32,177 nucleotides of DNA from Methylotenera_A sp040387515 (GCA_040387515.1 JAZKDP010000032.1:1-32177), one strand, 5' to 3'; shown: positions 9,201-16,329, counted from the first letter of the stretch. Program-made: numbers and translations. The notes: a model not told the origin generated them from the letters alone.

Positions 9201-9484
9201 ATTTTGACGATACCAAAACCGGTGTAGGAGTTAGCTTCAATATGCTCGATGTCGTTCACTGTGGTAGTGAGACTTCGTTGGTACAGCGTAGTGATGCGCC
9301 CTGCCATGTCATCAGCCGGCAATCCAGCATATTGCCATGCCACCGCAATCACCGGAATACGAATCTCAGGGAAAATATCTACAGGGCTTCGTAACGCAGA
9401 TAGTGTGCCAGCGATGAGCATCAACAATGCCATCACCACGAACGTGTACGGGCGCTTTAGAGCAATACTTACTACGTTGAACAT
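6278..9484 (-). CDS. RND multidrug/solute efflux permease
   Basis: Inner-membrane, proton-driven RND pump of 1068 residues, close to the family's usual 1020-1060. It has a first membrane helix at 12-30 followed by a large periplasmic loop. The helix-4 motif GILVDDATVTIEN carries the paired aspartates D402/D403 that take part in proton relay. The second half repeats the plan with a helix near 540 and a second porter loop. The start ATG at 9484 has AAAAGG about 7 nt upstream. The sequence resembles the hydrophobe/amphiphile class rather than the heavy-metal class. It is the first gene of a two-gene operon with the adaptor; the outer-membrane channel must be encoded elsewhere if the pump is tripartite. 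Confidence 0.95.
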   Translation of the reverse strand: MFNVVSIALKRPYTFVVMALLMLIAGTLSALRSPVDIFPEIRIPVIAVAWQYAGLPADDMAGRITTLYQRSLTTTVNDIEHIEANSYTGFGIVKIFFQPGVDIATANAQVTAISQVVTRQMPAGTTPPLILNYSASTVPILQIALSGKGLSEQNLADLGLNAVRLRLVTVPGAGIPFPFGGKSRQVQIDLDPSAIQARGLSAQDVANALAAHNLILPVGTQKIGSFEYTLNLNNSASTIEDLGNLPVKVVNGATVYVRDVAQVRDGNPPQTNIVHVDGNRSVLMSVLKNGAISTLDIVSGIKDKLEEIKPSLPDNLVATPINDQSLFVRAAISGVAYEGILAAALTSLMILLFLGSWRSTIIIAISIPLSILGAIMGLSAIGETLNIMTLGGLALAVGILVDDATVTIENINWHLEQGKEVEESILDGAAQIVTPAFVSLLCICIVFVPMFFLEGVSRFLFVPMAEAVMFAMVSSFILSRTLVPTMANYLLQKHAPHTDEHGTVTTPTKNPFVHFQRGFEARFERFRAGYKGILEMAVAHRRIFVTGFLAVIMLSFLLIPFLGQNFFPAVDSGQILMHARVPVGTRVEDTAARFALIQEAIKKVIPPEEIVTIVDNIGIPISSINMTYNNTGLIGAQDGDIQIALKKGHAPTADYVRKLREVLPQQFPGTTFSFPPADIVSQILNFGSPAPIDLQIRGGKLDDNFDYANKLLEKIRLVPGVADARIQQSRARPVFDINVDRTRSQEVGISTRDVTNSLVVNLAGSSQVAPTFWLNPANGVSYPIVLQTPQYRLDSLNALASLPISSAGGAPQTLGALATFKRSTGNAVVSQYDIQAMVQINATTQDRDLGAVAKDIRKIIADTADQVPKGATVALLGQVKTMDSAFSGLLYGLLGAIVLIYLLIVVNFQSWSDPFVIITALPAALAGIVWMLFVTYTPLSVPALTGAIMCMGVATANSVLVISFARERLEQLGDATAAAIDAGFVRFRPVLMTALAMIIGMAPMALGLGEGGEQNAPLGRAVIGGLICATVATLLFVPVVFSIVHRRYKKQPGHNPSTPNSTGEFHAV

Positions 9485-9700
9485 ATCAACCTTTTAATTT
9501 TTTTGGCAAGCTTATAGAGTACTCATTTGAATAAAGTAAGCTAAATATCCGCAATGATTATCCATGACGCAAATTTTTTGATTATTGATACAGGCCTACG
9601 CTTTGTGCGCAATCTTTGATTGTAGCTTATCAATTATAAAACGGTATTTAAGATTATTAGTTGGACATTATTACTTAAGCATGACTATTTAATATTTTTA

Positions 9701-9715
9701 ATCAACAGTGTTGAT
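9701..9715. promoter_or_regulatory. 15-bp perfect palindrome, candidate operator
   Basis: ATCAACA-G-TGTTGAT is a perfect inverted repeat with a one-base centre, the size of a dimeric repressor site. It lies 217 nt before the RND start and 210 nt before the SDR start, almost at the middle of the divergent gap. No regulator gene sits next to it, so its binding protein is unknown. Confidence 0.4.
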
Positions 9716-9853
9716 ATGCAGAATGCTGATTAGTTCTATATCTCCAGAAACTTAGCAAAATAAAATACTCTTTCTTAATAGTTAATAGCACTTACCACGC
9801 AAACCGCTTAAATTTGTGCATTATTTTCACAATTAATATGCCGTTACAGCCAA

Positions 9854-9882
9854 TTGTAAAAATAAATAGTTGCTGTCATGAT
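9854..9882 (+). promoter_or_regulatory. Possible promoter of the SDR gene
   Basis: TTGTAA, a 17-nt spacer and CATGAT lie 43 nt before the SDR start codon. Each hexamer matches the sigma-70 consensus at four positions, so this is a modest prediction only. Confidence 0.3.
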
Positions 9883-9924
9883 GGCCAGATAGATTGACTG
9901 GTAAAACTACTCAAAAGGGAAATC

Positions 9925-10716
9925 ATGGATTTACAGCTAAATAAGAAAACCGCATTAGTCACTGGATCAACGGCCGGTATTGGCTTGGAGATTGCACGCA
10001 CCTTAGCGATAGAAGGCGCAGATGTTATTGTGACAGGTCGAGATCAAACGAAACTGAATGAATCTGTTCAATCCATTCAGTCATCAGGCAGAAAGAATGT
10101 ACGTGGTATTTTGGCCGACATTACTACCGAAAATGGCATGCAATTAATGCTTAAAGAAGTCAGCCACGTCGATATCTTGATCAATAATCTTGGCATTTAC
10201 GAAAGCAAACAATTTGCTGATATCACCGATGCAGATTGGCTTAAATTCTTTAACGTGAATGTGATGAGCGGTGTGCGACTATCACGCGCCTATTTTGCTG
10301 GTATGTTGGCGCGCAATTGGGGGCGTATTATTTTTATTTCCAGTGAGTCAGCCCTCATGATTCCATCCGATATGATTCACTACGCCACAACGAAAACCGC
10401 CCAACTTTCTATTGCGCGCGGTTTGGCTAATCTTACCAAAGGCACTGGCGTCACTGTCAATTCTGTACTGCCAGGCCCGACTCGTTCTGAAGGTATTTTT
10501 GACTTTTTACGCAGTGTGGCAAGTGACCCAAACGCACCTGAACAAGAGATTGAAGCTGAGTTCTTTACAAAACACCGCTCTGCCTCACTATTGCAGCGCT
10601 TAATTGAACCTGAGGAAATTGCCAGCACAGTCGCCTATCTTGCAAGCCCATTATCTGCGGCAACAAACGGATCGGCAATTCATGTTGAAGGTGGTCTGAT
10701 TAATACAATTATTTAA
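9925..10716 (+). CDS. Short-chain dehydrogenase/reductase (SDR)
   Basis: NAD(P)-dependent oxidoreductase of 263 residues in the classical SDR fold. Visible motifs are the cofactor glycine motif TGSTAGIG (13-20), a GRD at 38-40 whose arginine favours NADP, ADIT (64-67), NNLG (87-90, in place of the usual NNAG), the catalytic serine at 139/140 and YxxxK at Y153/K157, then PGPT (about 178-181). The C-terminus has the expected EEIASTVAYLASPL segment. Start ATG follows AAGGGA. The substrate is not predictable; such proteins are often annotated as 3-oxoacyl-ACP reductase-like by default. It converges on the mechanosensitive channel gene with only 15 nt between the stops. Confidence 0.9.
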   Translation: MDLQLNKKTALVTGSTAGIGLEIARTLAIEGADVIVTGRDQTKLNESVQSIQSSGRKNVRGILADITTENGMQLMLKEVSHVDILINNLGIYESKQFADITDADWLKFFNVNVMSGVRLSRAYFAGMLARNWGRIIFISSESALMIPSDMIHYATTKTAQLSIARGLANLTKGTGVTVNSVLPGPTRSEGIFDFLRSVASDPNAPEQEIEAEFFTKHRSASLLQRLIEPEEIASTVAYLASPLSAATNGSAIHVEGGLINTII

Positions 10717-10731
10717 TACCGTAATATTTAT

Positions 10732-11976
10732 TTATGCTGCTTGCTCTTTAGCAGAACCATAAGCCGCAAAATCCAGACCACTTGGATTTTGGAATACTCT
10801 CAGTTCAAAGTGGTTAATGATGGCAAAAAGATGATCGAAAATATCCGATTGAATGGATTCATACTCCGCCCACTTGACGGTTTTAGTGAAACAGTAGATT
10901 TCGATTGGTAAACCATTTGGCGTTGGATTAAGTTGACGCACTAACAACGTCATGTCTTGATGAATGTTCTGATGGTTGCGTAAATATAGCTCTACGTAAG
11001 CACGAAAATTACCGATATTTGTCATTTTTCGAGCGTTAACTTGTTCAAGCCCTTTATCGGCTAACTTTTTATTCCACTCATCCAGTTCACTCGATTTATG
11101 TCTAATAAAATCTTTAAGCACACCAAAAGACTGCATTTTTACCAGCGTATCCGCATCAATAAAACGAATACTATTTTGGTCAATATAAAGCGTTCTTTTA
11201 ATTCTGCGTCCGCCTGATTCCTGCATGCCGCGCCAGTTTTTAAAAGACTCGGATATCAACTTTTTGGTCGGAATAGTCGTAATCGTTTTGTCCCAGTTCT
11301 GCACTTTAACGGTGTGAAGCGCGACATCAATCACATCGCCATCTGCATTTAATTGAGGCATTTCGATCCAGTCGCCTACCCGCACAATATCATTTGAGTT
11401 TATTTGAATGCTTGCGACTAAAGATAAGATAGTGTCTTGAAAAATCAACATCAAAACTGCCGCCATAGCGCCAACGCCAGATAGTAATATGACCGGCGAA
11501 CGATCAATGAGAGTTGCCACGATTAATATCGTCGCAATAATGATTACAACTAGTTTAGCAACCTGTATGTAGCCTTTGATTGGGTGAAGATGCGCATCTG
11601 GCCGCTTTAAATACAGGCTATTACCAACATTCAATGCATCGTTTGCGGCAAGTGCAATGGTCAGCACGATAAAAGCATTCGCAATATTCTGGATGATTGT
11701 ATCGATGACATCAGGGACTCCTGGGATAAAAGGAATACCAATAGCAATAACGATAGCGGGAAGTATGTTTGCTAAGCGTTTAATGAGTTTATTACCAGAA
11801 CGTACGTTCTCAAGTGAGATAACACTCAGCAGATTGAATGCTATTTTAATCAACAAAACTTTAACGACAGAATTGACGAACCAAGCAATTAATATGAGTA
11901 AGCCAGAATAAACGAAGGTTTGTAGCGCGGCACGATTTGCCAACCATTCAATGGTTAAATTTAGGTCATCCATCAT
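10732..11976 (-). CDS. Mechanosensitive ion channel, MscS family (YbdG/MscM type)
   Basis: Inner-membrane channel of 414 residues expected to open under membrane tension and release solutes. Hydrophobic helices lie at about 18-45, 70-88, 94-112, 135-156 and a pore-lining helix at about 158-180 (SGVGAMAAVLMLIFQDTIL), followed by the beta domain NDIVRVGDWIEMPQLNADGDVIDVALHTVKV, a clear MscS signature. The large C-terminal domain after residue 230, with SESFKNWRGMQESGGRRIKR and the EIYCFT strand, is that of E. coli YbdG rather than MscS itself. Start is ATG 11976 or 11973; the ribosome site is weak. It is a single gene convergent with the SDR. Confidence 0.88.
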   Translation of the reverse strand: MMDDLNLTIEWLANRAALQTFVYSGLLILIAWFVNSVVKVLLIKIAFNLLSVISLENVRSGNKLIKRLANILPAIVIAIGIPFIPGVPDVIDTIIQNIANAFIVLTIALAANDALNVGNSLYLKRPDAHLHPIKGYIQVAKLVVIIIATILIVATLIDRSPVILLSGVGAMAAVLMLIFQDTILSLVASIQINSNDIVRVGDWIEMPQLNADGDVIDVALHTVKVQNWDKTITTIPTKKLISESFKNWRGMQESGGRRIKRTLYIDQNSIRFIDADTLVKMQSFGVLKDFIRHKSSELDEWNKKLADKGLEQVNARKMTNIGNFRAYVELYLRNHQNIHQDMTLLVRQLNPTPNGLPIEIYCFTKTVKWAEYESIQSDIFDHLFAIINHFELRVFQNPSGLDFAAYGSAKEQAA

Positions 11977-12028
11977 TAAATAAATGTTCTCTTTGTTAAC
12001 TTAAAATAAATTGTAATTACTATGACTG

Positions 12029-12089
12029 ACTTGGATTGTAAGGAATGGTTTAATCTAAAATGTAATCAACTTGGCAGTTAATCCAAGTT
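12029..12089. repeat. Cluster of ACTTGG inverted half-sites
   Basis: The divergent gap between the channel gene and the outer-membrane protein gene holds three related half-sites: ACTTGGATT (12029-12037), AACTTGG (12068-12074) and AATCCAAGTT (12080-12089). The outer pair forms a perfect 9-bp inverted repeat with a 42-nt spacer and the inner pair a perfect 7-bp repeat with an 8-nt spacer. They may be operator half-sites or alternative hairpins. No other signal was recognised in 11977-12263. Confidence 0.4.
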
Positions 12090-12263
12090 CAGCTATTGAT
12101 TTAAATTGGGAACTAAAAGCAAATATACTTGCCGATACAATGCAGATTTAGTTTAGATTTTGTTCTACGGCTACTGCACTCTTTGTGTTTCTGTTAAGTC
12201 ATGACAACTTCAGTTGTTGATCAATTCACTATTATTTAAATATTTAAAGTTGTTAGTTAAGTT

Positions 12264-13019
12264 ATGAAACGTATTAAATTCTGCTTTTACTCTATTTTTA
12301 CAATTATCGCATTATCCGCAACAATGGCTGCACATGCTGATTTTACTGAAGGTTCAGCTGCTTTAAGTAGCGGAAATCCACATATTCCAGAGCCGTTATT
12401 ATTTGATTTAGTCAGGCCATTAGGTGCAAAAAAAGGCGAACTGGAAATCAATACACTTGCCCAACAAGGCATTAATGGCGGACCACTGGAATGGGCACCA
12501 GAAATTGAATACGCTTTCGCCGATGGATTAGCATTTGAATTGGAACTTCCCACCGAGAACTCTGAAGTCACTGATTATAAAGTCGCGTTGCAAGGCACTT
12601 TTTCCAATAATCTTGGTAATCCCAATATGATTCACGGCTGGCAGGTCATCACCAAGAAAAATCGTGATACAGCCAAGTACTCATCGGATATTTTATATAT
12701 AAATGGCTACCGCTTTTTAGGGCAATGGAGCACATTAAACATGATTGGATTGAGAAAACCAGAATTTGGAAAAAGTAGTAATGCCATAGGATTAATAAAC
12801 AACAACTTGTTTTATGACCTCACACCGAGATATACGTTTGGTTTAGAGCTGAACCATGAAGTAAGCTCAAAAGGTCAGTGGCGATATAGTGTTACGCCGC
12901 AAGTACATATGGATATCAACAGTAATGTAACAATTCAGGCTGGTACAGGTATTTCCAAATTAAACTTGGCTAAAAAGTCTGAGAAATTATTTGGATTAAG
13001 AATGATTTATGCTTTTTAA
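12264..13019 (+). CDS. Putative outer-membrane beta-barrel protein, unknown function
   Basis: Protein of 251 residues with a standard signal peptide (basic MKRIK, hydrophobic 6-20, cleavage after AHA at 26). The mature protein has alternating strands, including paired segments such as PEIEYAFADGLAFELELP and TPRYTFGLELNHEVSS, and ends in phenylalanine (MIYAF), the usual C-terminal signal of outer-membrane barrels. It resembles the broad group of 'transporter'-like barrels related to the phenol meta-pathway family, but I cannot name it with confidence. The ribosome site is weak. It stands alone, divergent from the channel gene. Confidence 0.65.
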   Translation: MKRIKFCFYSIFTIIALSATMAAHADFTEGSAALSSGNPHIPEPLLFDLVRPLGAKKGELEINTLAQQGINGGPLEWAPEIEYAFADGLAFELELPTENSEVTDYKVALQGTFSNNLGNPNMIHGWQVITKKNRDTAKYSSDILYINGYRFLGQWSTLNMIGLRKPEFGKSSNAIGLINNNLFYDLTPRYTFGLELNHEVSSKGQWRYSVTPQVHMDINSNVTIQAGTGISKLNLAKKSEKLFGLRMIYAF

Positions 13020-13039
13020 AGTGCATTAAGTTTTATGTG

Positions 13040-13273
13040 TTAACCACCATTTTCTAGCATTGATAAATACAGTCGTTCGACCTTATCACGCGCCCAAGGC
13101 GTTTTGCGTAAAAATTTAAGGCTTGATTTAATGCTTGGATCGTTCGTAAAGCAATTCACTGGTATTCGCTCAGCTAAGCCATCCCAGCCGTAATGGTCAA
13201 ATAAGGAAGTGACTACCGCTTCCAGCGTGATGCCATGTAAAGGGTTGTTGCGTTGTTCGGAATGAGCAGTCAT
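13040..13273 (-). CDS. VF530 family DNA-binding protein
   Basis: Small protein of 77 residues carrying the complete VF530 (DUF2132) pattern: NNPLHGITLEAVV at 10-22, HYGWDGLAERIPVNCF in the middle and PSIKSSLKFLRKTPWARDKVE near the C-terminus. The Vibrio fischeri founding member has a known fold and was proposed to bind double-stranded DNA; the cellular role is unclear. I chose ATG at 13273; a TTG one codon upstream is also open but unnecessary. The upstream ribosome site is poor (GATGG). It is convergent with the outer-membrane gene, with 20 nt between the stops. Confidence 0.88.
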   Translation of the reverse strand: MTAHSEQRNNPLHGITLEAVVTSLFDHYGWDGLAERIPVNCFTNDPSIKSSLKFLRKTPWARDKVERLYLSMLENGG

Positions 13274-13390
13274 CAATATCCATCACTTACTTCTAGTTGT
13301 AATAACAGTCATTTTAGTAGATTAATCGCATCTAGCTGAGATTGTATCGCTTCAAATTTGGCCATTTTTGGGTGGTTTAAGCCTATTGAT

Positions 13391-14296
13391 TTATTCAATA
13401 TCCCAGTATGGTTCAGCGCCAAAACGCTCCATTAGGAAATCAATTAACACACGAATTTTCAATGGCAGATTTCGCTTTGGCAAATATAGCGCATAGACAT
13501 GCTGATACACAGGAATATATTCTGACAATACTGACTTAAGTCGTTTAGCCTGGATATCTTTACCAATAATAAAAGTCGGTAGTAATGCCAAACCAAACCC
13601 GCCTAAGACAACTTGCGATAAAGCTTCATCATCATTGATGCGCAATCTGCCCGAAACAGGTACAGAAACTTCCCCGCCTGGCCCATTAAAACGCCATAAA
13701 CCCTTGTCACCAGAATGAATGTAATCTAAACAGTTGTGACTCATTAGATCCTGCGGTAGAAGTGGTACACCAAACTCCTCAAAATATTCTGGAGTTGCAC
13801 ATAATTTGCGGCGTATAGGCGCTAATTTTCTAGCGATTAAGGTCTGTGGCAAATCGCTGGCAACACAGATGATCACATCATAGCCCTCTTCAGCCAAATC
13901 AACGATGCGGTCCGTGATAGTCATATCAATACTAAGTTCGGGATAAACGCGCATAAAATCCGCAATCGCTGGTGCAATATGCAGCGTCCCGAATGCTACA
14001 GATACAGCAACTTTAAGTACGCCACGCGGCTGAGCGTTCAGGCTATCAATCATCTGGCGCGCTTCATCAGCCTCATTGCTAATGCGAGAGCAATGATCAA
14101 AGAAAACCCTACCAACCTCGGTCAAACTTAAATGCCGTGTGCTTCGATTAAGCAAGCTAGCACCAAGCGCATGTTCTAATTTTGCAACAGCTTTACTGAC
14201 GGACGATCTGGAAACGCCAAGCTTTCTAGCTGCGGCAGAAAAACTTTGCTCATTGACCACATGAGCAAAAATAACCATTAGATTCAAATCATACAT
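13391..14296 (-). CDS. LysR-family transcriptional regulator
   Basis: Regulator of 301 residues. The N-terminal winged helix-turn-helix is clear: residues 4-60 include NEQSFSAAARKLGVSRSSVSKAVAKLE, ending in the LNRSTRHLSLTEVGR wing. The rest is the periplasmic-binding-like effector domain, with VSVAFGTLHIAPAI at the start of its first half and GFGLALLPTF in the second. It belongs to the CrgA/DsdC-like branch in overall look (MYDLNLMVIFAHVVNEQSFSAAA), whose members often sense small organic molecules or redox signals. It is divergent from the Rnk-like gene, and an inverted repeat just upstream of its own start is a good autoregulatory operator. The ribosome site is weak. Confidence 0.93.
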   Translation of the reverse strand: MYDLNLMVIFAHVVNEQSFSAAARKLGVSRSSVSKAVAKLEHALGASLLNRSTRHLSLTEVGRVFFDHCSRISNEADEARQMIDSLNAQPRGVLKVAVSVAFGTLHIAPAIADFMRVYPELSIDMTITDRIVDLAEEGYDVIICVASDLPQTLIARKLAPIRRKLCATPEYFEEFGVPLLPQDLMSHNCLDYIHSGDKGLWRFNGPGGEVSVPVSGRLRINDDEALSQVVLGGFGLALLPTFIIGKDIQAKRLKSVLSEYIPVYQHVYALYLPKRNLPLKIRVLIDFLMERFGAEPYWDIE

Positions 14297-14313
14297 GTGC
14301 TTATTGTAGGTCT

Positions 14314-14336
14314 ATTGTCTCCCTACAGGAAACAAT
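14314..14336. promoter_or_regulatory. Candidate LysR operator
   Basis: ATTGTCTCC-N5-GGAAACAAT is an inverted repeat with 8 of 9 positions matching between arms. It lies 18-40 nt upstream of the LysR start and about 92 nt before the Rnk-like start. LysR proteins usually bind a dyad in their own divergent promoter region, so position and symmetry both fit. Binding is inferred. Confidence 0.5.
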
Positions 14337-14427
14337 TATGTTCGGTTTAGTGGACTAATTTAATCTAGGTAAATGCACTAATATGCATCGTCGGCCATTC
14401 AGTGTGGCGTTTTTCTTTATGTTTGGA

Positions 14428-14796
14428 ATGGATACCACTATGGAAATTGAAGATTTAATCATTTCAGATAATGACTATAACCGTTTGTTTAGACTTGATA
14501 AAAATGGATTATTGGGAGACGAATTGAGCCGGGCTGTAGTAGTGCCGGCAGATCAAGTACCGTTAAATGTCGTCAGAATGAATTCACGTGTTGTGTATTT
14601 TGATGAAAGCAATGGAGTAAGCCGTGAGGTGGAATTGGTGTTTCCAGAAGAAGCTGATTTAACTCATGGAAAAATTTCCGTACTTTCACCAGTAGGTTCA
14701 GCGCTATTAGGTCTTAAAGAAGGACAAGCTATCGATTGGACTTTCCCAAACGATCCTTCTAGACGGCTAAAAGTTGTTAGTGTTGCCAATAATTAA
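14428..14796 (+). CDS. rnk: Rnk-like nucleoside diphosphate kinase regulator (GreA/GreB C-terminal fold)
   Basis: Protein of about 122 residues related to Rnk, which in E. coli binds RNA polymerase and affects nucleoside diphosphate kinase levels. The family pattern is visible as ISDNDYNRLFRL, LGDELSRAVVVPADQVPLNVVRMNSRV, ELVFPEEADLTHGKISVLSPVGSALLGLKEGQ and the final DWTFP strand; the long Gre coiled coil that enters the polymerase channel is absent. Start is uncertain: in-frame ATGs at 14383, 14419, 14428 and 14440 exist and none has a good ribosome site; 14428 and 14440 fit the family length best. It is followed 19 nt later by a small membrane-protein gene, so the two probably form an operon. 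Confidence 0.85.
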   Translation: MDTTMEIEDLIISDNDYNRLFRLDKNGLLGDELSRAVVVPADQVPLNVVRMNSRVVYFDESNGVSREVELVFPEEADLTHGKISVLSPVGSALLGLKEGQAIDWTFPNDPSRRLKVVSVANN

Positions 14797-14815
14797 TACT
14801 AAGGAGAATTAAATA

Positions 14816-15193
14816 ATGAGAAAAACATTAGCCAATACTAGAATATTTGTCAGTTCTTACGTTATTTTTATGCTGCTTAGCTATTATTCAGCACATTTAG
14901 GCTCCCAGTCACCTATTGTTCAAGGTTTAGACGCTGCTGCGGATACTCATTTATTTAATTTTCCATTTATTTTGCACCTAGGTGCAATGTTAATTCTTTT
15001 CTGGATATGCTTCGTTAGAGGAGTAATCATTGGTGAGAAGTGGCTTGTATTCCTTCCAATGGTTGTATTTGCTTTTGAATTTATACCAAAGCTGAGTGCT
15101 ATACCTATTGTTCCATCCGTATACCACTTGCTGGCAATTGTCATTGGAGTTGCATGTCCAATCATTTCGGTACCGGATAAATCAACCAGTTGA
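14816..15193 (+). CDS. Small integral membrane protein, unknown function
   Basis: Protein of 125 residues with four hydrophobic segments (about 10-30, 48-66, 72-90 and 98-118), leaving almost no soluble part. The start is well supported by AAGGAG 10 nt upstream. Lying 19 nt downstream of the Rnk-like gene, it is probably in the same transcript, which ends at the hairpin at 15343-15376. I do not recognise a family. The protein has no conserved charged motif that would suggest a transporter mechanism, so no function is given. Confidence 0.7.
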   Translation: MRKTLANTRIFVSSYVIFMLLSYYSAHLGSQSPIVQGLDAAADTHLFNFPFILHLGAMLILFWICFVRGVIIGEKWLVFLPMVVFAFEFIPKLSAIPIVPSVYHLLAIVIGVACPIISVPDKSTS

Positions 15194-15342
15194 TTATTTT
15201 CAAAAGACTCAATATCCGATAGCAGCTGTGGTTATTACATTCCACGTAGAGAGGTTCGTGTTAGAAAACGTCGGTAATATCAAATGATATATAACTTTTG
15301 GTAACGCTTCGTTTATAGGGTCAAAAATGAATAAGTTGTTTA

Positions 15343-15376
15343 AAAAAAGCCCTTGATTTTCATTAGGGGCTTTTTT
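15343..15376. terminator. Bidirectional terminator
   Basis: AAAAAAGCCC and GGGCTTTTTT form a 10-bp stem around a 14-nt loop. It lies between the convergent membrane-protein gene and cytochrome gene and has an A-run before and a T-run after, so it can act in both directions. The stretch 15194-15342 before it holds no recognisable gene. Confidence 0.85.
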
Positions 15377-15448
15377 ATTTCAGCACTTAACCACTTCACC
15401 AAGCCAGATTAGCTACTTAATGAAAATAACTATCAGGTATAGACCGCT

Positions 15449-15943
15449 CTACTTTGTAGTTCCGCCTTGGCCTCTAATCCACGCAATCACCTTTAAAGTC
15501 TCATCAGGAGACAATCCATTACTGTGGTTACTAGGGTCCATGACACCCTTGCCTTTGCCGCTCATCCCGCCATTGGTTCCTGCCCAGATAATTTCGAACA
15601 TTCCCTTATCCGTAGCACTCTTGGAATGATTGTATCTAGGGCCTGTGAGACCAGCGGCAGTTTGGCCCTGAGCTTGAGCACCATGGCATTGAGCACAGGA
15701 ATAAGTCTGATAATGTTTTTTACCACTGGCAATGGCCTGTGCATTGCCGTTGTAAGGGTTTTCACCAGTACTCAGGAACTTTTTGGACTGTTCGGTATTA
15801 AAAAGTCCAGAGTCAATTTTCATTGCTTGACCTGTCTTGGTATCGACAAAACTCTGGTCAGCCAATGAAAGACCGCTTGAAAATAGTAGTTGGATGCTCA
15901 AAGTAAGCAACAACGATTTAAATTTAATAAGGTCAGTCCGCAT
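15449..15943 (-). CDS. Periplasmic c-type cytochrome, cytochrome cL-like (MxaG/XoxG family)
   Basis: Single-haem cytochrome of 164 residues with a signal peptide (hydrophobic 9-26, cleavage near LSLA-DQ at 28) and one haem site, CAQCH at 83-87. The flanking sequence STGENPYNGNAQAIASGKKHY before the haem site and SATDKGMFEIIWAGTNGGMSG after it follows the cytochrome cL plan (TG.NPYN...AI..GKK, ATDKG.FE.I), the electron acceptor of methanol dehydrogenase. M127 or M135 could be the sixth haem ligand. ATG at 15943 has GAGGAG 8 nt upstream and is preferred over two upstream ATGs. No dehydrogenase gene is nearby, so it is an orphan here and its donor is unknown. Confidence 0.85.
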   Translation of the reverse strand: MRTDLIKFKSLLLTLSIQLLFSSGLSLADQSFVDTKTGQAMKIDSGLFNTEQSKKFLSTGENPYNGNAQAIASGKKHYQTYSCAQCHGAQAQGQTAAGLTGPRYNHSKSATDKGMFEIIWAGTNGGMSGKGKGVMDPSNHSNGLSPDETLKVIAWIRGQGGTTK

Positions 15944-16239
15944 AGTAAATCTCCTCATGGGATAATTAATCACTTTGCTAAAGGTAGACTAAGCCATTAG
16001 CGATTTTTATCAGCAATTTGACTAAATAAACGTAAGATTTGGACTACAAATTTGGTGGTATTAACAAAGTACGATTTACTGCTAGTGGCCTCTTTACGCA
16101 ATAAGATTTTTCACTACAGCTCATAGTCAGATTGGCAATCTGCATATCTTCGATTTTAAGGAGTTTAACTAGTGAAATGAATGGTTACTTTGATTAATTG
16201 GATCCACCGTCGAAAGCGAATATTGGTTATATTAAACTT
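15944..16239. other. Gap between the cytochrome start and gyrB terminator
   Basis: No gene was found. The only clear structure is a 15-bp perfect palindrome, CAGATTG-G-CAATCTG, at 16138-16152, about 195 nt upstream of the cytochrome start. A ribosome-site-like AAGGAG near 16158 is followed only by a six-codon reading frame. Confidence 0.5.
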
Positions 16240-16272
16240 AAAACAAAAAGCCCTTAAAGGGCTTTTTGTTTT
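16240..16272. terminator. gyrB terminator (bidirectional shape)
   Basis: AAAACAAAAAGCCC and GGGCTTTTTGTTTT form a perfect 14-bp stem around the 5-nt loop TTAAA, 58 nt beyond the gyrB stop. On the minus strand the stem ends in TTTTTGTTTT, as expected of a rho-independent terminator. The symmetry allows function in both directions. Confidence 0.88.
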
Positions 16273-16329
16273 CTTTCATTATCTCGATTTTTGAGAATTA
16301 TCTAAAGTTTAAAGAGAAACTACACACAA

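Larger units (their letters stand above)
9485..9924. other. 440-nt gap between the divergent RND operon and SDR gene
   Basis: AT-rich DNA with no convincing gene on either strand. It holds a 15-bp palindrome at 9701-9715 and a possible plus-strand promoter at 9854-9882, listed separately. A minus-strand TTTATAAT near 9633-9640 could be a -10 element for the RND operon, but I saw no matching -35. Confidence 0.6.

Noticed and set aside
16158..16200. AAGGAG followed by a start codon upstream of the cytochrome gene
   Set aside because: The reading frame ends after six codons.
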